From NCBI GenBank assembly GCA_030424715.1, contig JAUHWH010000004.1, positions 195,059 through 259,058 of the forward strand: 64,000 nt of DNA. Direction: 5' to 3'. Positions within the stretch are counted from its first letter, which is position 1. Every line of letters starts with the position of its first letter. Shown here piece by piece: positions 35,281 to 44,832 of the stretch. Position numbers and translations under genes: made by a program. The notes beneath the pieces were generated by a model. The model made no database searches. It was given only the letters and a program-made list of their open reading frames with translations, and was not told the origin of the DNA. The DNA is from Bdellovibrionia bacterium (GTDB lineage: Bacteria; Bdellovibrionota; Bdellovibrionia; Bdellovibrionales; JAGQZY01).

Positions 35281-35883
35281 TTATTTGTTGTTAAAGGATT
35301 CGTTCACTTCGCGTTCGATTTGGTCTAAGTCTTGTGGCTCAGACGTTCCATGGTGATTGCTGAGAGTGATTAAGTGAGCCACCCAATAGATCAAAAAAAC
35401 CGAGTACAGAGCAATCATCAATTGCGAGGCGAGCTTGCGGGGCACTTCAAAGTTCTCGACCAGACCGACAACCATTAGCAGAGCCGAGATCGCCAAACCG
35501 ATAAGATCAGCTGGCGGAAAGAAGTAGGCTGCTAGATGAAAGATAGCAAAAGGAATGTGGGCAAACAAAATCAGTGTGAAGATTTTGATGAACTCCAGCT
35601 GCCTATTGTAGAGCACCAAAAAGAAGTAATAGAAGAATAGAGACACCAGCCCTGTGGCAACAAGTGCGACGGACAGTGAAATTAAAACATTGGTCAGTGA
35701 AATCGCGTAGGGCGCCAGTAAGTTAGAGACGACCACCGAGACGAGGCTCAAGCAAAACTGAAAAGCGATAAGGGTGGGCCACTGAATGGTGGGGAGATTT
35801 TGAATCTCCTGCACCGGATTACGCACAAGCGCTAAGAGGTAAGTAAACAGTGATGGAAGCTCTTTCTTGGTGTCGTCGATCAT
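35281..35883 (-). CDS. Multi-helix membrane protein, Yip1-like
   Basis: 200 residues from ATG whose first base overlaps the last base of the upstream stop (TGATG). Five hydrophobic segments, starting after a short soluble N-terminus with LVRNPVQEIQNLP, the pattern of bacterial Yip1-domain proteins; a charged C-terminus (DLDQIEREVNESF) follows. Inner-membrane location. Function unknown. Coupled to the barrel protein gene upstream on the same strand. Confidence 0.6.
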   Translation of the reverse strand: MIDDTKKELPSLFTYLLALVRNPVQEIQNLPTIQWPTLIAFQFCLSLVSVVVSNLLAPYAISLTNVLISLSVALVATGLVSLFFYYFFLVLYNRQLEFIKIFTLILFAHIPFAIFHLAAYFFPPADLIGLAISALLMVVGLVENFEVPRKLASQLMIALYSVFLIYWVAHLITLSNHHGTSEPQDLDQIEREVNESFNNK

Positions 35884-36509
35884 CAAAAGTGAGTGTCCAC
35901 CCGAAACGCCAGGTCGACCGAGTTGTTGTCGATGGTGTCACTGATCATGGCTGTTTTAAAACTGAGATCAGCGCCGACGCTGACAAATTGACTGATGTAA
36001 CTATCGAGGCCAAACAAGAAAAGAGCACTGGGGGTTTTAAAAGACACATTGGTCGCTGGATTTGAAATATCCAGAAAGCGAGAGCTCACACCAGCGCCCA
36101 TTCGCATGGTCCACGTTTTGTTGATCGATGGCTTGTAGAGCCCCTTAATAGAAAATTCTCGCAGTTTAATTTCTGAGTTATTGGTGTTTTGGGAGCCAAA
36201 ATTCGAATAAGAACCCTCTAATCCCCAGCTGGGGTTAAGAACGTCAACGCCGACGTTAATCAGCAGCCCCCCTTGGTTTTGCATACTGCTATCAAGAGCA
36301 ACAGCGTCGGCGTCGAAAAAGGTTTGCGACAACCCCAGTCCAACATGAGCCCGAGAAAAGGTGCGGATCTCAGAACGATAAGCTTGATTGGTACTGGTCG
36401 AGGACTTGTTGTAGTAAGACAGTTTATCCACAATTTCGTCGTAGCTTTCGTAGTTAGAAAATGCAGAAGAGCACACAAACATTGATATAATTATAGCTAG
36501 TTTTTTCAT
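35883..36509 (-). CDS. Outer-membrane beta-barrel protein, unknown
   Basis: 208 residues with a signal peptide (MKKLAIIISMFVCSSAFS). The rest has regular amphipathic strands (AHVGLGLSQTFF, GLLINVGVDVLNPSWGLEGS, FVSVGADLSFKTAM) and ends in HF, an aromatic C-terminus fit for BAM. A small barrel or adhesion protein is likely; no family recognised. Its stop overlaps the next gene. Confidence 0.65.
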   Translation of the reverse strand: MKKLAIIISMFVCSSAFSNYESYDEIVDKLSYYNKSSTSTNQAYRSEIRTFSRAHVGLGLSQTFFDADAVALDSSMQNQGGLLINVGVDVLNPSWGLEGSYSNFGSQNTNNSEIKLREFSIKGLYKPSINKTWTMRMGAGVSSRFLDISNPATNVSFKTPSALFLFGLDSYISQFVSVGADLSFKTAMISDTIDNNSVDLAFRVDTHF

Positions 36510-36631
36510 GCTCTCAGTATAGCGTCAGGAGGGGCCAGTCGGCATCGTCAATGCTCGGTCCCTGGCCTGTTTTAAGCCTTTCGTAGGGATTGTTTTGCCA
36601 CATTTTAACTGGACTTTAGCGAAGGGGTTCC

Positions 36632-37126
36632 GTGAGACATAATATAACCATGATAAGAAAAGCCTCTGAGCGACGAATTTGTGTTTTTTGTAAACTTGAT
36701 CACCGCGTGTACACCAAAAAAGAAGTTTCATTTTTGGATGTTATCGTTCTTCTTGTTGTTACAGGCGTTATGGCTTTTGCCATCTGGGGAGGACCAGACC
36801 TGCGCTCGATGCTGATTTTTATGTCATTGGCCTTTGTACTGCAGGTGTTTTTAAGGGTTCGCTACCGAGAGAGTGTAAAGTGCCCCCATTGCGGCTTTGA
36901 TCCGATCCTCTATCGAAACAACAATGAGGATGCCGCTCAAAAAGTGAAAACCTTTATGGAGAATCGAGCTGACAACCCCCAGTACATGCTGAAGCCGAGG
37001 CCACGAATCAAAGCATTGATCCGGAAATCCGATGACCCTGAGGCCAGTAAAGAGCTGACTCCGGCACCAGAGCCTGAGGAGCCCTTCCCCGAGCCGGTTT
37101 CGCCGCCCAATGATCTCATATTTTAG
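36632..37126 (+). CDS. Membrane protein with zinc-ribbon-like cysteines
   Basis: 164 residues from GTG 36632 with AAGGGG upstream; ATG 36650 is an alternative. Two CxxC pairs flank two membrane helices: CVFC near residue 17 and CPHC near 89, which could form one zinc site if both ends face the cytoplasm. The C-terminus is Pro/Glu-rich. No family recognised. Confidence 0.55.
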   Translation: MRHNITMIRKASERRICVFCKLDHRVYTKKEVSFLDVIVLLVVTGVMAFAIWGGPDLRSMLIFMSLAFVLQVFLRVRYRESVKCPHCGFDPILYRNNNEDAAQKVKTFMENRADNPQYMLKPRPRIKALIRKSDDPEASKELTPAPEPEEPFPEPVSPPNDLIF

Positions 37127-37233
37127 ATATTAGTCATTACAGTGACTTAAAGGTGTCTCCGTAGGGCGTCCCATGGGTGATCTTTGTGCTGTTGGCCTTT
37201 CCAATTACTGGAGAATGGGCTAAAACCTCCAGG

Positions 37234-37932
37234 ATGAAGACGCTGGTTATAATCCCGACATACAATGAAATTGAGAATATTGAGGCCATCACTTCGGCCA
37301 TTTTCGAACAGCAGCCCAATATCCACATCGTGGTCGTCGACGATGGCTCGCCCGACGGAACCAGCGGTGTGGTCAAGGGCCTTATGGCCTCGAACAAGCA
37401 GCTTCATATTATCGAGAACTCCGGCAAGGGGGGCTTAGGTAAAGCCTACCTGCAGGCCTTTCAGTGGGCCATCGAGCAAGGCTTTGAGGCCTGTGTTCAG
37501 ATGGATGCCGACTTCTCACACCGTCCTGTTGATTTAAATAAGTTGGTGGCGGCCTTGCCCACTTCGGATTTTGTGATTGGTTCTCGTTATGTGCCCGGTG
37601 GTGCGACCTCGAATTGGGCCTGGTACCGCAAGTGGATTAGCCTGTTCGGAAGCTTTTACTCGCGAATGATTTTGGGTTACCCGGTTCAAGATTGGACCGG
37701 AGGGTTTAACGCCTGGAACATTCGAGTTTTAAAAGCCCTTCGACTTAAAGAGGTGCGCTCAGAAGGTTATAGCTTTCAAATCGAAATGAAGTTTCGTGGT
37801 TTGAAACGCGGTTTTCAGGTGACGGAAGTTCCTATCACATTTGATGAACGTCGCGAGGGTGCCTCGAAGATGAGTTTGAAGATTGTCATTGAGGCCTTCT
37901 ATCGTGTTTGGCAAATTCGGTTTCTGGTTTAG
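37234..37932 (+). CDS. Family 2 glycosyltransferase, polyprenol-phosphate mannose synthase-like
   Basis: 232 residues from ATG 37234 (MKTLVIIPTYNEIENI); the frame is open to 37177 but the upstream part does not look coding. GT-A fold motifs: VVDDGSPDGT, then QMDADFSH (the DxD region), GSRYVPGGA and QDWTGGFNAW, all typical of dolichol-phosphate mannosyltransferases. It lacks the C-terminal membrane helices of the longer forms. It would transfer a sugar from a nucleotide donor to a lipid phosphate. The next gene, mutL, starts 3 bp later. Confidence 0.88.
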   Translation: MKTLVIIPTYNEIENIEAITSAIFEQQPNIHIVVVDDGSPDGTSGVVKGLMASNKQLHIIENSGKGGLGKAYLQAFQWAIEQGFEACVQMDADFSHRPVDLNKLVAALPTSDFVIGSRYVPGGATSNWAWYRKWISLFGSFYSRMILGYPVQDWTGGFNAWNIRVLKALRLKEVRSEGYSFQIEMKFRGLKRGFQVTEVPITFDERREGASKMSLKIVIEAFYRVWQIRFLV

Positions 37933-37935
37933 TCC

Positions 37936-39795
37936 ATGGAAATCACCCAACTCAAATCTGATGTTGTCGACAAGATCGCTGCCGGAGAGGTGGTCGAAAG
38001 ACCGTCTCATCTTCTCAAAGAACTTATCGAAAACAGTATCGATGCCGGTGCCACAGAAATTGAAATCGAAGTGGATGAGGGCGGCAAGTCGTTATCGGTC
38101 ACCGATAACGGCAAGGGGGTTTTGCCCGAAGACCTGCCCCTGGTGTTCGCCCGCCATGCCACCAGCAAGATCAAAGAGTCTGACGACCTATGGAAGCTCT
38201 CCACTTTTGGTTTTCGAGGGGAGGCTCTGGCCAGTATCTCCTCGGTCAGTCGATTGAACTTTGTCAGTCGAAGACAAGGCGCTGAAACCGGCTTTCGTGT
38301 GCTGTGTGATTTTGGCAAGGTGGGAGACGTGCTTGAGACTTCGTTTCAAGAGGGCACTCAGGTTCAGGTCTCCGGTCTTTTCGAAAATATTCCGGCGCGA
38401 CTCAAGTTTTTAAAGTCCGATGCGGCTGAAATCACCCAGATAAAAAATGTAGTGAAGGCCATGGCCTTACAATATCCCTTTGTGCAGTGGAAGTTTAAGA
38501 GTAAGGGAAAGTTGGTTTACTTTTGGCAAGCCGCAGAGAGCCTCTTGGCTCGTGCCCAAAACGTGCTCGAAACGGATCGGCTTTATGAAAACACTTGGGA
38601 GCACGAAGGGTTCCAGTCCCACGTGATTTTCTCTGATCCATCAACGGTGGTGCGGGTGTCGCGCCAGATATGGACTTTTGTGCAAAATCGCTGGGTGCAA
38701 GATCGAGGTTTGCAAGCGGCGGTGATGGAGGCCTATCGCAGCCTTCTTATGCATGGGCAGTACCCGATCTGTTATGTGTCGGTCACTTGCCCTCCGGATG
38801 AGGTGGATGTGAATATTCATCCGACCAAGTCCGCTGTAAAATTTGTCGATGCAAAAAAAGCGTTTCGGGTGGTGCACTATGGGCTCCGAGACGCCATCGA
38901 AAAGGCGCCATGGCATAGCGGTTCATCATCACCTCAGCCCAAGACCTTTGTTAAAGCAGAGGAAAACACATCTTTTAGAGATCACTCTTTTGCAACAACC
39001 CAATTTCAGCAAAAGAGCAGTGTGCCTTTTTCAACCACAGCCCCGCCATCTCATTCATCCTCGGGCAACCGCCCCTATCGCCCATCTGGACCGGTGGGGC
39101 CCAACCCAACCATGGCTGACCTGCATGCTGCGGCAGCGTCCTCGGAGTCAGTGCCAAACTCTGCGCCGGCTCAGTTTCTGCAAGCGCCAGAGAGAGCAAC
39201 GGAGTCGGGATACTGGTCGGCCTTGCAAGTGGTTGGTCAAGTGGATCTCACATACATTGTGGCCCAGAAGCATGAGAAGATGGTTTTGGTAGATCAGCAC
39301 GCGGCCCATGAGCGCGTGGCTTTTGAAAGACTGATGCAGGCCTGGAAAGAAGGGGGCATGGAAATCCAAAGTCTTCTTTTACCGATAACAATAGATCTCG
39401 AAGAAACCGAGGTCGAGGCGATCATTTCCTTGTCCGATGACCTCGAAAAAATGGGAGTTCGGGTTGAGCAGGCAGGGCCAGCCAGTTTGGCAATCAGCTC
39501 TCTCCCTAGCATTATTAAAGAAAAAGGTTTGGTGTTGGCTCTAAAAAAGCTAGCTCTAGAGGTGAATGAAAAAGGGGGCAGCTTTGCCCTTGAAACTGCC
39601 ATCGCGGATCTTTTTGCAACCATGGCTTGTCACTCGGTGGTGCGAGCGGGACAGGCGTTGAGTTATGAGGAGATGGTGCAGTTGTTAAAAGACATGGATG
39701 AGTTCCCTCTCTCCGGGTTTTGTCCCCATGGTCGTTCCGTGTCGCTGGAGTTTCCATTTTCACAGCTAGAAAAGGATTTTGGTCGCCGTGTCTGA
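37936..39795 (+). CDS. mutL: DNA mismatch repair protein MutL
   Basis: 619 residues. N-terminal GHKL ATPase: DKIAAGEVVERPSHLLKELIENSIDAG (read in part), VTDNGKGV and FGFRGEALASISSVS. A low-complexity linker follows (about 325-415), then the C-terminal dimerisation domain with VDQHAAHERVAFE. The endonuclease motif DQHAxxERxxYE is nearly complete, with Phe in place of Tyr, and later ACHSVVRAG and FCPHGRS motifs are present, as in nicking-competent MutL of bacteria without MutH. Ends 8 bp inside miaA. Confidence 0.95.
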   Translation: MEITQLKSDVVDKIAAGEVVERPSHLLKELIENSIDAGATEIEIEVDEGGKSLSVTDNGKGVLPEDLPLVFARHATSKIKESDDLWKLSTFGFRGEALASISSVSRLNFVSRRQGAETGFRVLCDFGKVGDVLETSFQEGTQVQVSGLFENIPARLKFLKSDAAEITQIKNVVKAMALQYPFVQWKFKSKGKLVYFWQAAESLLARAQNVLETDRLYENTWEHEGFQSHVIFSDPSTVVRVSRQIWTFVQNRWVQDRGLQAAVMEAYRSLLMHGQYPICYVSVTCPPDEVDVNIHPTKSAVKFVDAKKAFRVVHYGLRDAIEKAPWHSGSSSPQPKTFVKAEENTSFRDHSFATTQFQQKSSVPFSTTAPPSHSSSGNRPYRPSGPVGPNPTMADLHAAAASSESVPNSAPAQFLQAPERATESGYWSALQVVGQVDLTYIVAQKHEKMVLVDQHAAHERVAFERLMQAWKEGGMEIQSLLLPITIDLEETEVEAIISLSDDLEKMGVRVEQAGPASLAISSLPSIIKEKGLVLALKKLALEVNEKGGSFALETAIADLFATMACHSVVRAGQALSYEEMVQLLKDMDEFPLSGFCPHGRSVSLEFPFSQLEKDFGRRV

Positions 39796-40723
39796 TGAGT
39801 TGGCACATTTTGTTTATGTTATTGGTCCCACAGCCAGTGGTAAAACTGACCTTTCCCTGCAAGTTGCTGAAAAGTTACAATGGCCCATCCTCAATTGCGA
39901 TTCTGTGCAAGTCTATAAAGAAGTTAATATCGGGACAGCCAAGCCCAGTGTGGAAGAGCGCAGCCAAGTTCCCCATTACCTCTTCGATTATGTTGAGCCG
40001 CCAGCGAAACTTAGTGCCGCGGATTATTTGCGGGATGTGACTCAGTGTTTGAATGAGAACAAAATCAACCAGGCTCTGTTTGTTGGGGGCAGTGGGTTTT
40101 ATATTCAAGCATTGCAGAAGGGCCTCTACCCAGAGACGACAGCTCCCAGTGACATTAAAAATAACATTCAAATGTGGATCGATGATCGTGGCATGGGATC
40201 TTTATACGAATGGGTCAAAGAGAATGACCCCATCTTTGCCGAAAAAATTAGTGAGAATGATCACTATCGCGTGCGCCGTGCCGTCGAGGTGATGTTGAGT
40301 CAAAAAAAGACTTTAACAGAGCTGAAAAATCAGATGGCCGAAGAGAATCATTCGGTCCTTCCGCCGCATAAAAGTCTGAAAGTCGGACTGCGAGACGATA
40401 AAGAAATATTGCGCCAGCGTGTGGAGCTACGAACTCGTAGGATGTTAGCAAATGGTCTTGTTGCCGAGGTCGAGGCTCTCGTGGCCCGGGGCCTTAAAAA
40501 TTGGGCGCCTTTGGCGAGCGTGGGATACAAAGAAGTTCAGGCTTATCTGGCCGGTCAATTAAACCTCAATGACCTTGAGGCGCGAATCGTGACTTCGACG
40601 ATGCAGCTTATTAAAAAGCAGATGACTTGGTTTAAAAGAGACCCCCAAATTCAGTGGTTCTCTATTGAGGAGCAAGATAAAGCTTTGGCTTATGTGGAGT
40701 CCAAGGTTCAAGCTTCTCGTTGA
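39788..40723 (+). CDS. miaA: tRNA dimethylallyltransferase
   Basis: 311 residues from GTG 39788, overlapping mutL by 8 bp; AAAGGA lies 11 bp upstream (a TTG at 39779 is too close). P-loop GPTASGKTDLS, DSVQVYKEVNIGTAKPS and VGGSGFYIQALQKG are characteristic. MiaA adds a dimethylallyl group to A37 of tRNAs reading UNN codons. The mutL-miaA pair is conserved widely. Confidence 0.95.
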   Translation: MSDELAHFVYVIGPTASGKTDLSLQVAEKLQWPILNCDSVQVYKEVNIGTAKPSVEERSQVPHYLFDYVEPPAKLSAADYLRDVTQCLNENKINQALFVGGSGFYIQALQKGLYPETTAPSDIKNNIQMWIDDRGMGSLYEWVKENDPIFAEKISENDHYRVRRAVEVMLSQKKTLTELKNQMAEENHSVLPPHKSLKVGLRDDKEILRQRVELRTRRMLANGLVAEVEALVARGLKNWAPLASVGYKEVQAYLAGQLNLNDLEARIVTSTMQLIKKQMTWFKRDPQIQWFSIEEQDKALAYVESKVQASR

Positions 40724-40753
40724 CTGTTTTGCTGAAGCGCGTATGATAGGTCC

Positions 40754-41626
40754 ATGAACAGCATGACCGGTTTTGGCAAAGCCACCTCGCAATCCCAAGA
40801 CTTTCTTTTGGACGTCACTGTCCGATCCGTCAACGGTCGCTATCTCGAAATTAAGTTCCATGGCCCCAAAATTTACAGTGCTTTAGAGAGTGAGATTCGT
40901 AAGCGAGTCTCCAAGCATATGCTTAGAGGAACTGTGGACGTTTATCTCAATCGTAAGGTTTTTAACGGTAGTGAACAGGTTCTGTTCAATGACAAGTTGG
41001 CGAAAAAATGGCTACAAGGTTTCAATCAGCTGGCTAATTCCTTAAAACTGGAGCCGGCCACTGATGGTGAAGTGCTACTTGCGGTGCCCGAAATAGTAAA
41101 GGTCGAAGAATCCAGCTCTGTATCGGCAAAAGAGAAAAAGGCTCTCTTTAAAACCATAGACCAAGCGCTAAAGGCTTGTGCCGAAGTACGGGCTGCGGAG
41201 GGGGCGACTCTCAGCACTGATATTCAAAAGTACCTCAAGGGGCTCGGTAAACAACTGGCCGTCGTTGAAAAGTTACGAAAAAAGATTCAACTCGAGTTGC
41301 ACAAAAAATACAAAAAGCGTCTTGATTCTTTAAATGTCCCTGGTGAGTTTGATGAACAGCGTTTAGCCCAAGAAGTGGCAATGCAGGTGGATAAGAGTGA
41401 CATCAGTGAGGAGATTCAACGTTTGAGTGCTCATCTTCAGGCCATCGGCAAACTCACGATGTCCTCTGGAACCATTGGCAAGAAAATGGATTTCTACGCC
41501 CAAGAGCTTTTGCGAGAAGTGAACACCATCGGGTCGAAAAGTGGCAGTTCAGATTTGACCGCAGTCGTTGTGGAGTCTAAAGGTCTGATTGAAAAGTATA
41601 GGGAGCAGGTGCAAAACGTCGAATGA
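40754..41626 (+). CDS. YicC family endoribonuclease
   Basis: 290 residues. MNSMTGFGKA at the start and SSGTIGKKMDFYAQELLREVNTIGSKS near the end (read in part) are the two YicC signatures. YicC proteins degrade or process RNA, including the RyhB small RNA in E. coli. Overlaps gmk by 4 bp (ATGA); the yicC-gmk-rpoZ-spoT order is common in proteobacteria. Confidence 0.93.
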   Translation: MNSMTGFGKATSQSQDFLLDVTVRSVNGRYLEIKFHGPKIYSALESEIRKRVSKHMLRGTVDVYLNRKVFNGSEQVLFNDKLAKKWLQGFNQLANSLKLEPATDGEVLLAVPEIVKVEESSSVSAKEKKALFKTIDQALKACAEVRAAEGATLSTDIQKYLKGLGKQLAVVEKLRKKIQLELHKKYKKRLDSLNVPGEFDEQRLAQEVAMQVDKSDISEEIQRLSAHLQAIGKLTMSSGTIGKKMDFYAQELLREVNTIGSKSGSSDLTAVVVESKGLIEKYREQVQNVE

Positions 41627-42189
41627 ATGATGCTAGGATGATTCTTATAGCGGCCCCCAGTGGTGCCGGCAAAAATAGTTTTATGGAGCGTGCTCTCGCT
41701 GAGTTTCCTGTGCTCAAAGATATTGTCACTTACACCACACGAAAAATGAGGACGGGCGAAGTCGACGGTGAGCACTATCACTTTATTTCAAAGACTGACT
41801 TTCAAGAGAAAATTGATCAGGGCTTTTTCGCCGAGTGGTCACCGGTGCATGACTCCCTGTATGGCACATCGCATCAAAGCTTAGAGGCCGCTTGGGCTGA
41901 AGGTCGGGTGGCGATCATGGATATTGATGTCCAAGGGGTCGAGAAGTTCATGAAAATTTACCCCGACGGTATTAGTGTTTTTATCCTTCCGCCGTCCATT
42001 GAAGAGCTTAAAAAGAGAATACTGGCCAGGGACAAGAAAGCGCCTGAAAATCTGCAGCTCAGGCTGCAGAATGCGGAAAAAGAGATCCAGCTGGCCCACA
42101 CGTTTGACTACCAGCTGGTGAACGATGATTTTGAGAAATCCTACCAGGGGTTCAAGAAAATTCTTGAAGAATTACTGCCATTTGAATAG
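41623..42189 (+). CDS. gmk: Guanylate kinase
   Basis: 188 residues with the GMP-binding pattern YTTRKMRTGEVDGEHYHF and later ILARDKKAPENLQLRLQNA. The P-loop reads APSGAGKNSF: the residue after the Lys is Asn rather than the usual Ser/Thr. It phosphorylates GMP to GDP. ATP binding should be checked because of the Asn. It is followed by rpoZ 24 bp on. Confidence 0.93.
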   Translation: MNDARMILIAAPSGAGKNSFMERALAEFPVLKDIVTYTTRKMRTGEVDGEHYHFISKTDFQEKIDQGFFAEWSPVHDSLYGTSHQSLEAAWAEGRVAIMDIDVQGVEKFMKIYPDGISVFILPPSIEELKKRILARDKKAPENLQLRLQNAEKEIQLAHTFDYQLVNDDFEKSYQGFKKILEELLPFE

Positions 42190-42213
42190 TTTGTGGCATC
42201 AGAGAGGTGAGTT

Positions 42214-42456
42214 ATGGCTCGAGTGACCGTTGAAGATTGTTTAGAAAAAGTAGATAACCGCTTTGCATTGGTGCACCTAGTGTCAAAGCGCGCCAAGCAG
42301 CTCTTGAAAGGGTCTCAGCCAGTCATCACCAAAGTACGAAACAAATTTGTTGTGACGGCTCTCCGTGAAGTGGCCCATGGTCTGGTTCAGTTTGAAACTG
42401 TCGAGGGCAGCGGAACCGTCGAGGAAGACTTCGGCGCCGAAAATAATATTCATTAA
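42214..42456 (+). CDS. rpoZ: RNA polymerase omega subunit
   Basis: 80 residues. [33 protein letters not shown] (read in part) is the omega pattern, with [19 protein letters not shown] closing the core. Omega helps beta' folding and forms part of a ppGpp-binding site in proteobacteria; the ppGpp synthetase gene follows directly. A GAGGTGAG ribosome site is present. Confidence 0.95.
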   Translation: MARVTVEDCLEKVDNRFALVHLVSKRAKQLLKGSQPVITKVRNKFVVTALREVAHGLVQFETVEGSGTVEEDFGAENNIH

Positions 42457-42584
42457 TTTTTCTCGAGGAAAGTCCGATACTGACTCTATAATAAGGCATT
42501 GCCCAATTGAGGGTGGTCCTTTGTATAATCGTCGACCCGCATTCGTATTTGAATGTCGGTTGAGGAATGGAGACGAAGACTTTT

Positions 42585-44810
42585 ATGTCTGATGAGAACA
42601 GCAATCCTCTCGAAGGCTTTCCTGTGGAATGTCTAGAGATCAAAAATCTTTGCGAAAAAATCGTTTCGTATTATCCCAATGCCGACATTGAGCTTGTGCA
42701 AAAAGCCTACTTGTTTTCAAAGCAAGCCCATGAGGGTCAGTTTCGTCGCAGTGGCGAGCCCTACATCTCTCACCCCGTGGGAGTGGCTGAGATTCTAGCC
42801 GATCTCAAACTGGATTTACCAACGATCATGACGGGCCTGTTGCACGATACTGTTGAAGATACCGAAGTCACCCTTGAAGATGTTTCAAAAAACTTTGGTA
42901 CTGTTGTATCAGAACTCGTTGATGGTGTGACAAAGATCACTCAACTGAGTTTTCGCAACACCCACGACAAGCAAAGTGAAAATGTTCGTAAGATGATCGT
43001 TGCCATGGGTAAGGATGTGCGAGTGATTCTCGTGAAGCTTGCGGACCGCCTTCATAATATGCGCACCTTGGGGCATATGAAGTACGAAAAACAAATTCGG
43101 ATTGGACAAGAGACCCTCGATATATACGCCCCGTTGGCCAGTCGCTTGGGGATTAGCTCCATCAAGATCGAACTTGAAGACTTGAGTTTTCGCTACACCC
43201 AGCCCGATCGTTATTACGAGCTCGTGCAAAAGGTCGCAAAAAAGAAGAAGGAGCGAGAGAAATACATTGAAGAAGTAAAGAAAATCTTGGAGCAAGATCT
43301 CGAAGGCGAGTTTAAAGGGGAGTACGACATTCAAGGTCGTCCCAAGCATTTCTATTCGATTTACAAAAAAATGGCCGCTTCGAACTTAGACTACGAGCAG
43401 GTCTATGATCTTCTTGCTTTTCGTATTCTCGTTGATACCATCCCGCACTGTTACGAGGTGCTTGGCCATATTCACACGCTGTTCAAGCCCGTTCCAGGTC
43501 GTTTTAAAGACTATATTGCGATCCCGAAGGCCAACAACTACCGCAGCCTGCACACGACGGTGATTGGCCCTGGTGCCGAAAGAATTGAAATACAAATTCG
43601 AACCAAAGAAATGCATTTGATCGCAGAAAGCGGAATCGCCGCCCATTGGAAGTATAAGAATTCGGGTAAGGTGGATATCAAGCTTGAAGAGCAAATGGAA
43701 TGGCTACAAGAGCTGGTGAGTTTGCACCAGCAGTCGGGGAGCTCAGGAGAGTTCCTGGAGAACGTTAAAACTGATCTTTTTGACTCCCATATTTATGTGT
43801 TCACCCCGAAGGGCGAGGTGCGTGAGTTCCGCGAAGGAGCCACCCCCATTGATTTTGCATATGCCATTCACACTGATGTTGGGAACAGCTGCGTTGCCGC
43901 TCGCCTGAACGGCAAGATGGTGCCTCTGCGTACCAAAATGAAGAGTGGTGACACAGTTGAAGTTTTAACCTCTAAAAATAAAACACCATCGAAAGATTGG
44001 CTAAAATACTGTGTGACCTCAAAAGCGAAATCCCGCATTCGGGCCTTTGTGCAAGAGGAGGAGCGCAAACGCGCTCGCGAAATTGGTGCTGATTTACTTG
44101 AAAAAGAATTTCGAAAATACGGGATGAGTGTTGCAAAACTTTTAAGTGATGAAGTGATCATGGACAACGAAGAGCTGCGAAAGTCTGGGGCTAACGACCT
44201 TGAAGATCTCTATGTTCGGATCGGCTATGGTAAAGTTCTACCGAGACAAGTGGTCAAGGCTTTGGAGCCGGAGGCCGAAAGTGTCGACGAAAAAATCACG
44301 GAAGACAGTTTTTTATCCAAAGCTTACAAGTCGGCCGTTCAACGTAAAAAGAAAAGTCGATCCATTATTTCGGTTGATGGTATGGACGACATTTTGGTGC
44401 GTTTCGCGAAATGTTGCACCCCGATCCCGGGAGACCCTATTAAAGGTTTTATTTCTCGGGGGCGAGGGATAACGATTCATAAGTCTGATTGCGAGAAAAT
44501 TTTTGCTATTGATAACGACCGAAGTGTCGATGTTGAATGGACGGTCAAATCGGCGCCAGAAGGTGTGGAGCGGACAGTGCGTATTCGAGTGGTGGCCCAA
44601 GATATTCCGGGGCTGCTGAAAATGATGAGTGATGTGTTCGCTTCTTTGGGGATCAATATCTTTAATGCTCAAATCCGAACCACCAAAGATCGTAAAGCGG
44701 TTTGTATGTTCGATGTGGCCGTCAAGGACACCTCTCAGCTGACTAAGGCCATTCAGAATCTATCGAAAATTAAGGGCATTCTTGGTGTCACGCGGATGAC
44801 CCAGATCTAG
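42585..44810 (+). CDS. spoT: Bifunctional (p)ppGpp synthetase/hydrolase
   Basis: 741 residues from ATG 42585 with GGAGACG upstream; ATG 42567 is an alternative. The N-terminal HD hydrolase keeps HDTVED (H87-D88). The synthetase carries the RxKD loop as RFKD (306-309), the form seen in bifunctional Rel/SpoT rather than RelA. TGS (IYVFTPKGEVREFREGATPI), helical/CC domains (FAKCCTPIPGDPI) and a final ACT domain follow. It makes and destroys the alarmone. Convergent with the next gene; a weak GCGCTA/TAGCGC inverted repeat lies at 44812-44839. Confidence 0.94.
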   Translation: MSDENSNPLEGFPVECLEIKNLCEKIVSYYPNADIELVQKAYLFSKQAHEGQFRRSGEPYISHPVGVAEILADLKLDLPTIMTGLLHDTVEDTEVTLEDVSKNFGTVVSELVDGVTKITQLSFRNTHDKQSENVRKMIVAMGKDVRVILVKLADRLHNMRTLGHMKYEKQIRIGQETLDIYAPLASRLGISSIKIELEDLSFRYTQPDRYYELVQKVAKKKKEREKYIEEVKKILEQDLEGEFKGEYDIQGRPKHFYSIYKKMAASNLDYEQVYDLLAFRILVDTIPHCYEVLGHIHTLFKPVPGRFKDYIAIPKANNYRSLHTTVIGPGAERIEIQIRTKEMHLIAESGIAAHWKYKNSGKVDIKLEEQMEWLQELVSLHQQSGSSGEFLENVKTDLFDSHIYVFTPKGEVREFREGATPIDFAYAIHTDVGNSCVAARLNGKMVPLRTKMKSGDTVEVLTSKNKTPSKDWLKYCVTSKAKSRIRAFVQEEERKRAREIGADLLEKEFRKYGMSVAKLLSDEVIMDNEELRKSGANDLEDLYVRIGYGKVLPRQVVKALEPEAESVDEKITEDSFLSKAYKSAVQRKKKSRSIISVDGMDDILVRFAKCCTPIPGDPIKGFISRGRGITIHKSDCEKIFAIDNDRSVDVEWTVKSAPEGVERTVRIRVVAQDIPGLLKMMSDVFASLGINIFNAQIRTTKDRKAVCMFDVAVKDTSQLTKAIQNLSKIKGILGVTRMTQI

Positions 44811-44832
44811 TGCGCTATCGACAGACCTCGAA

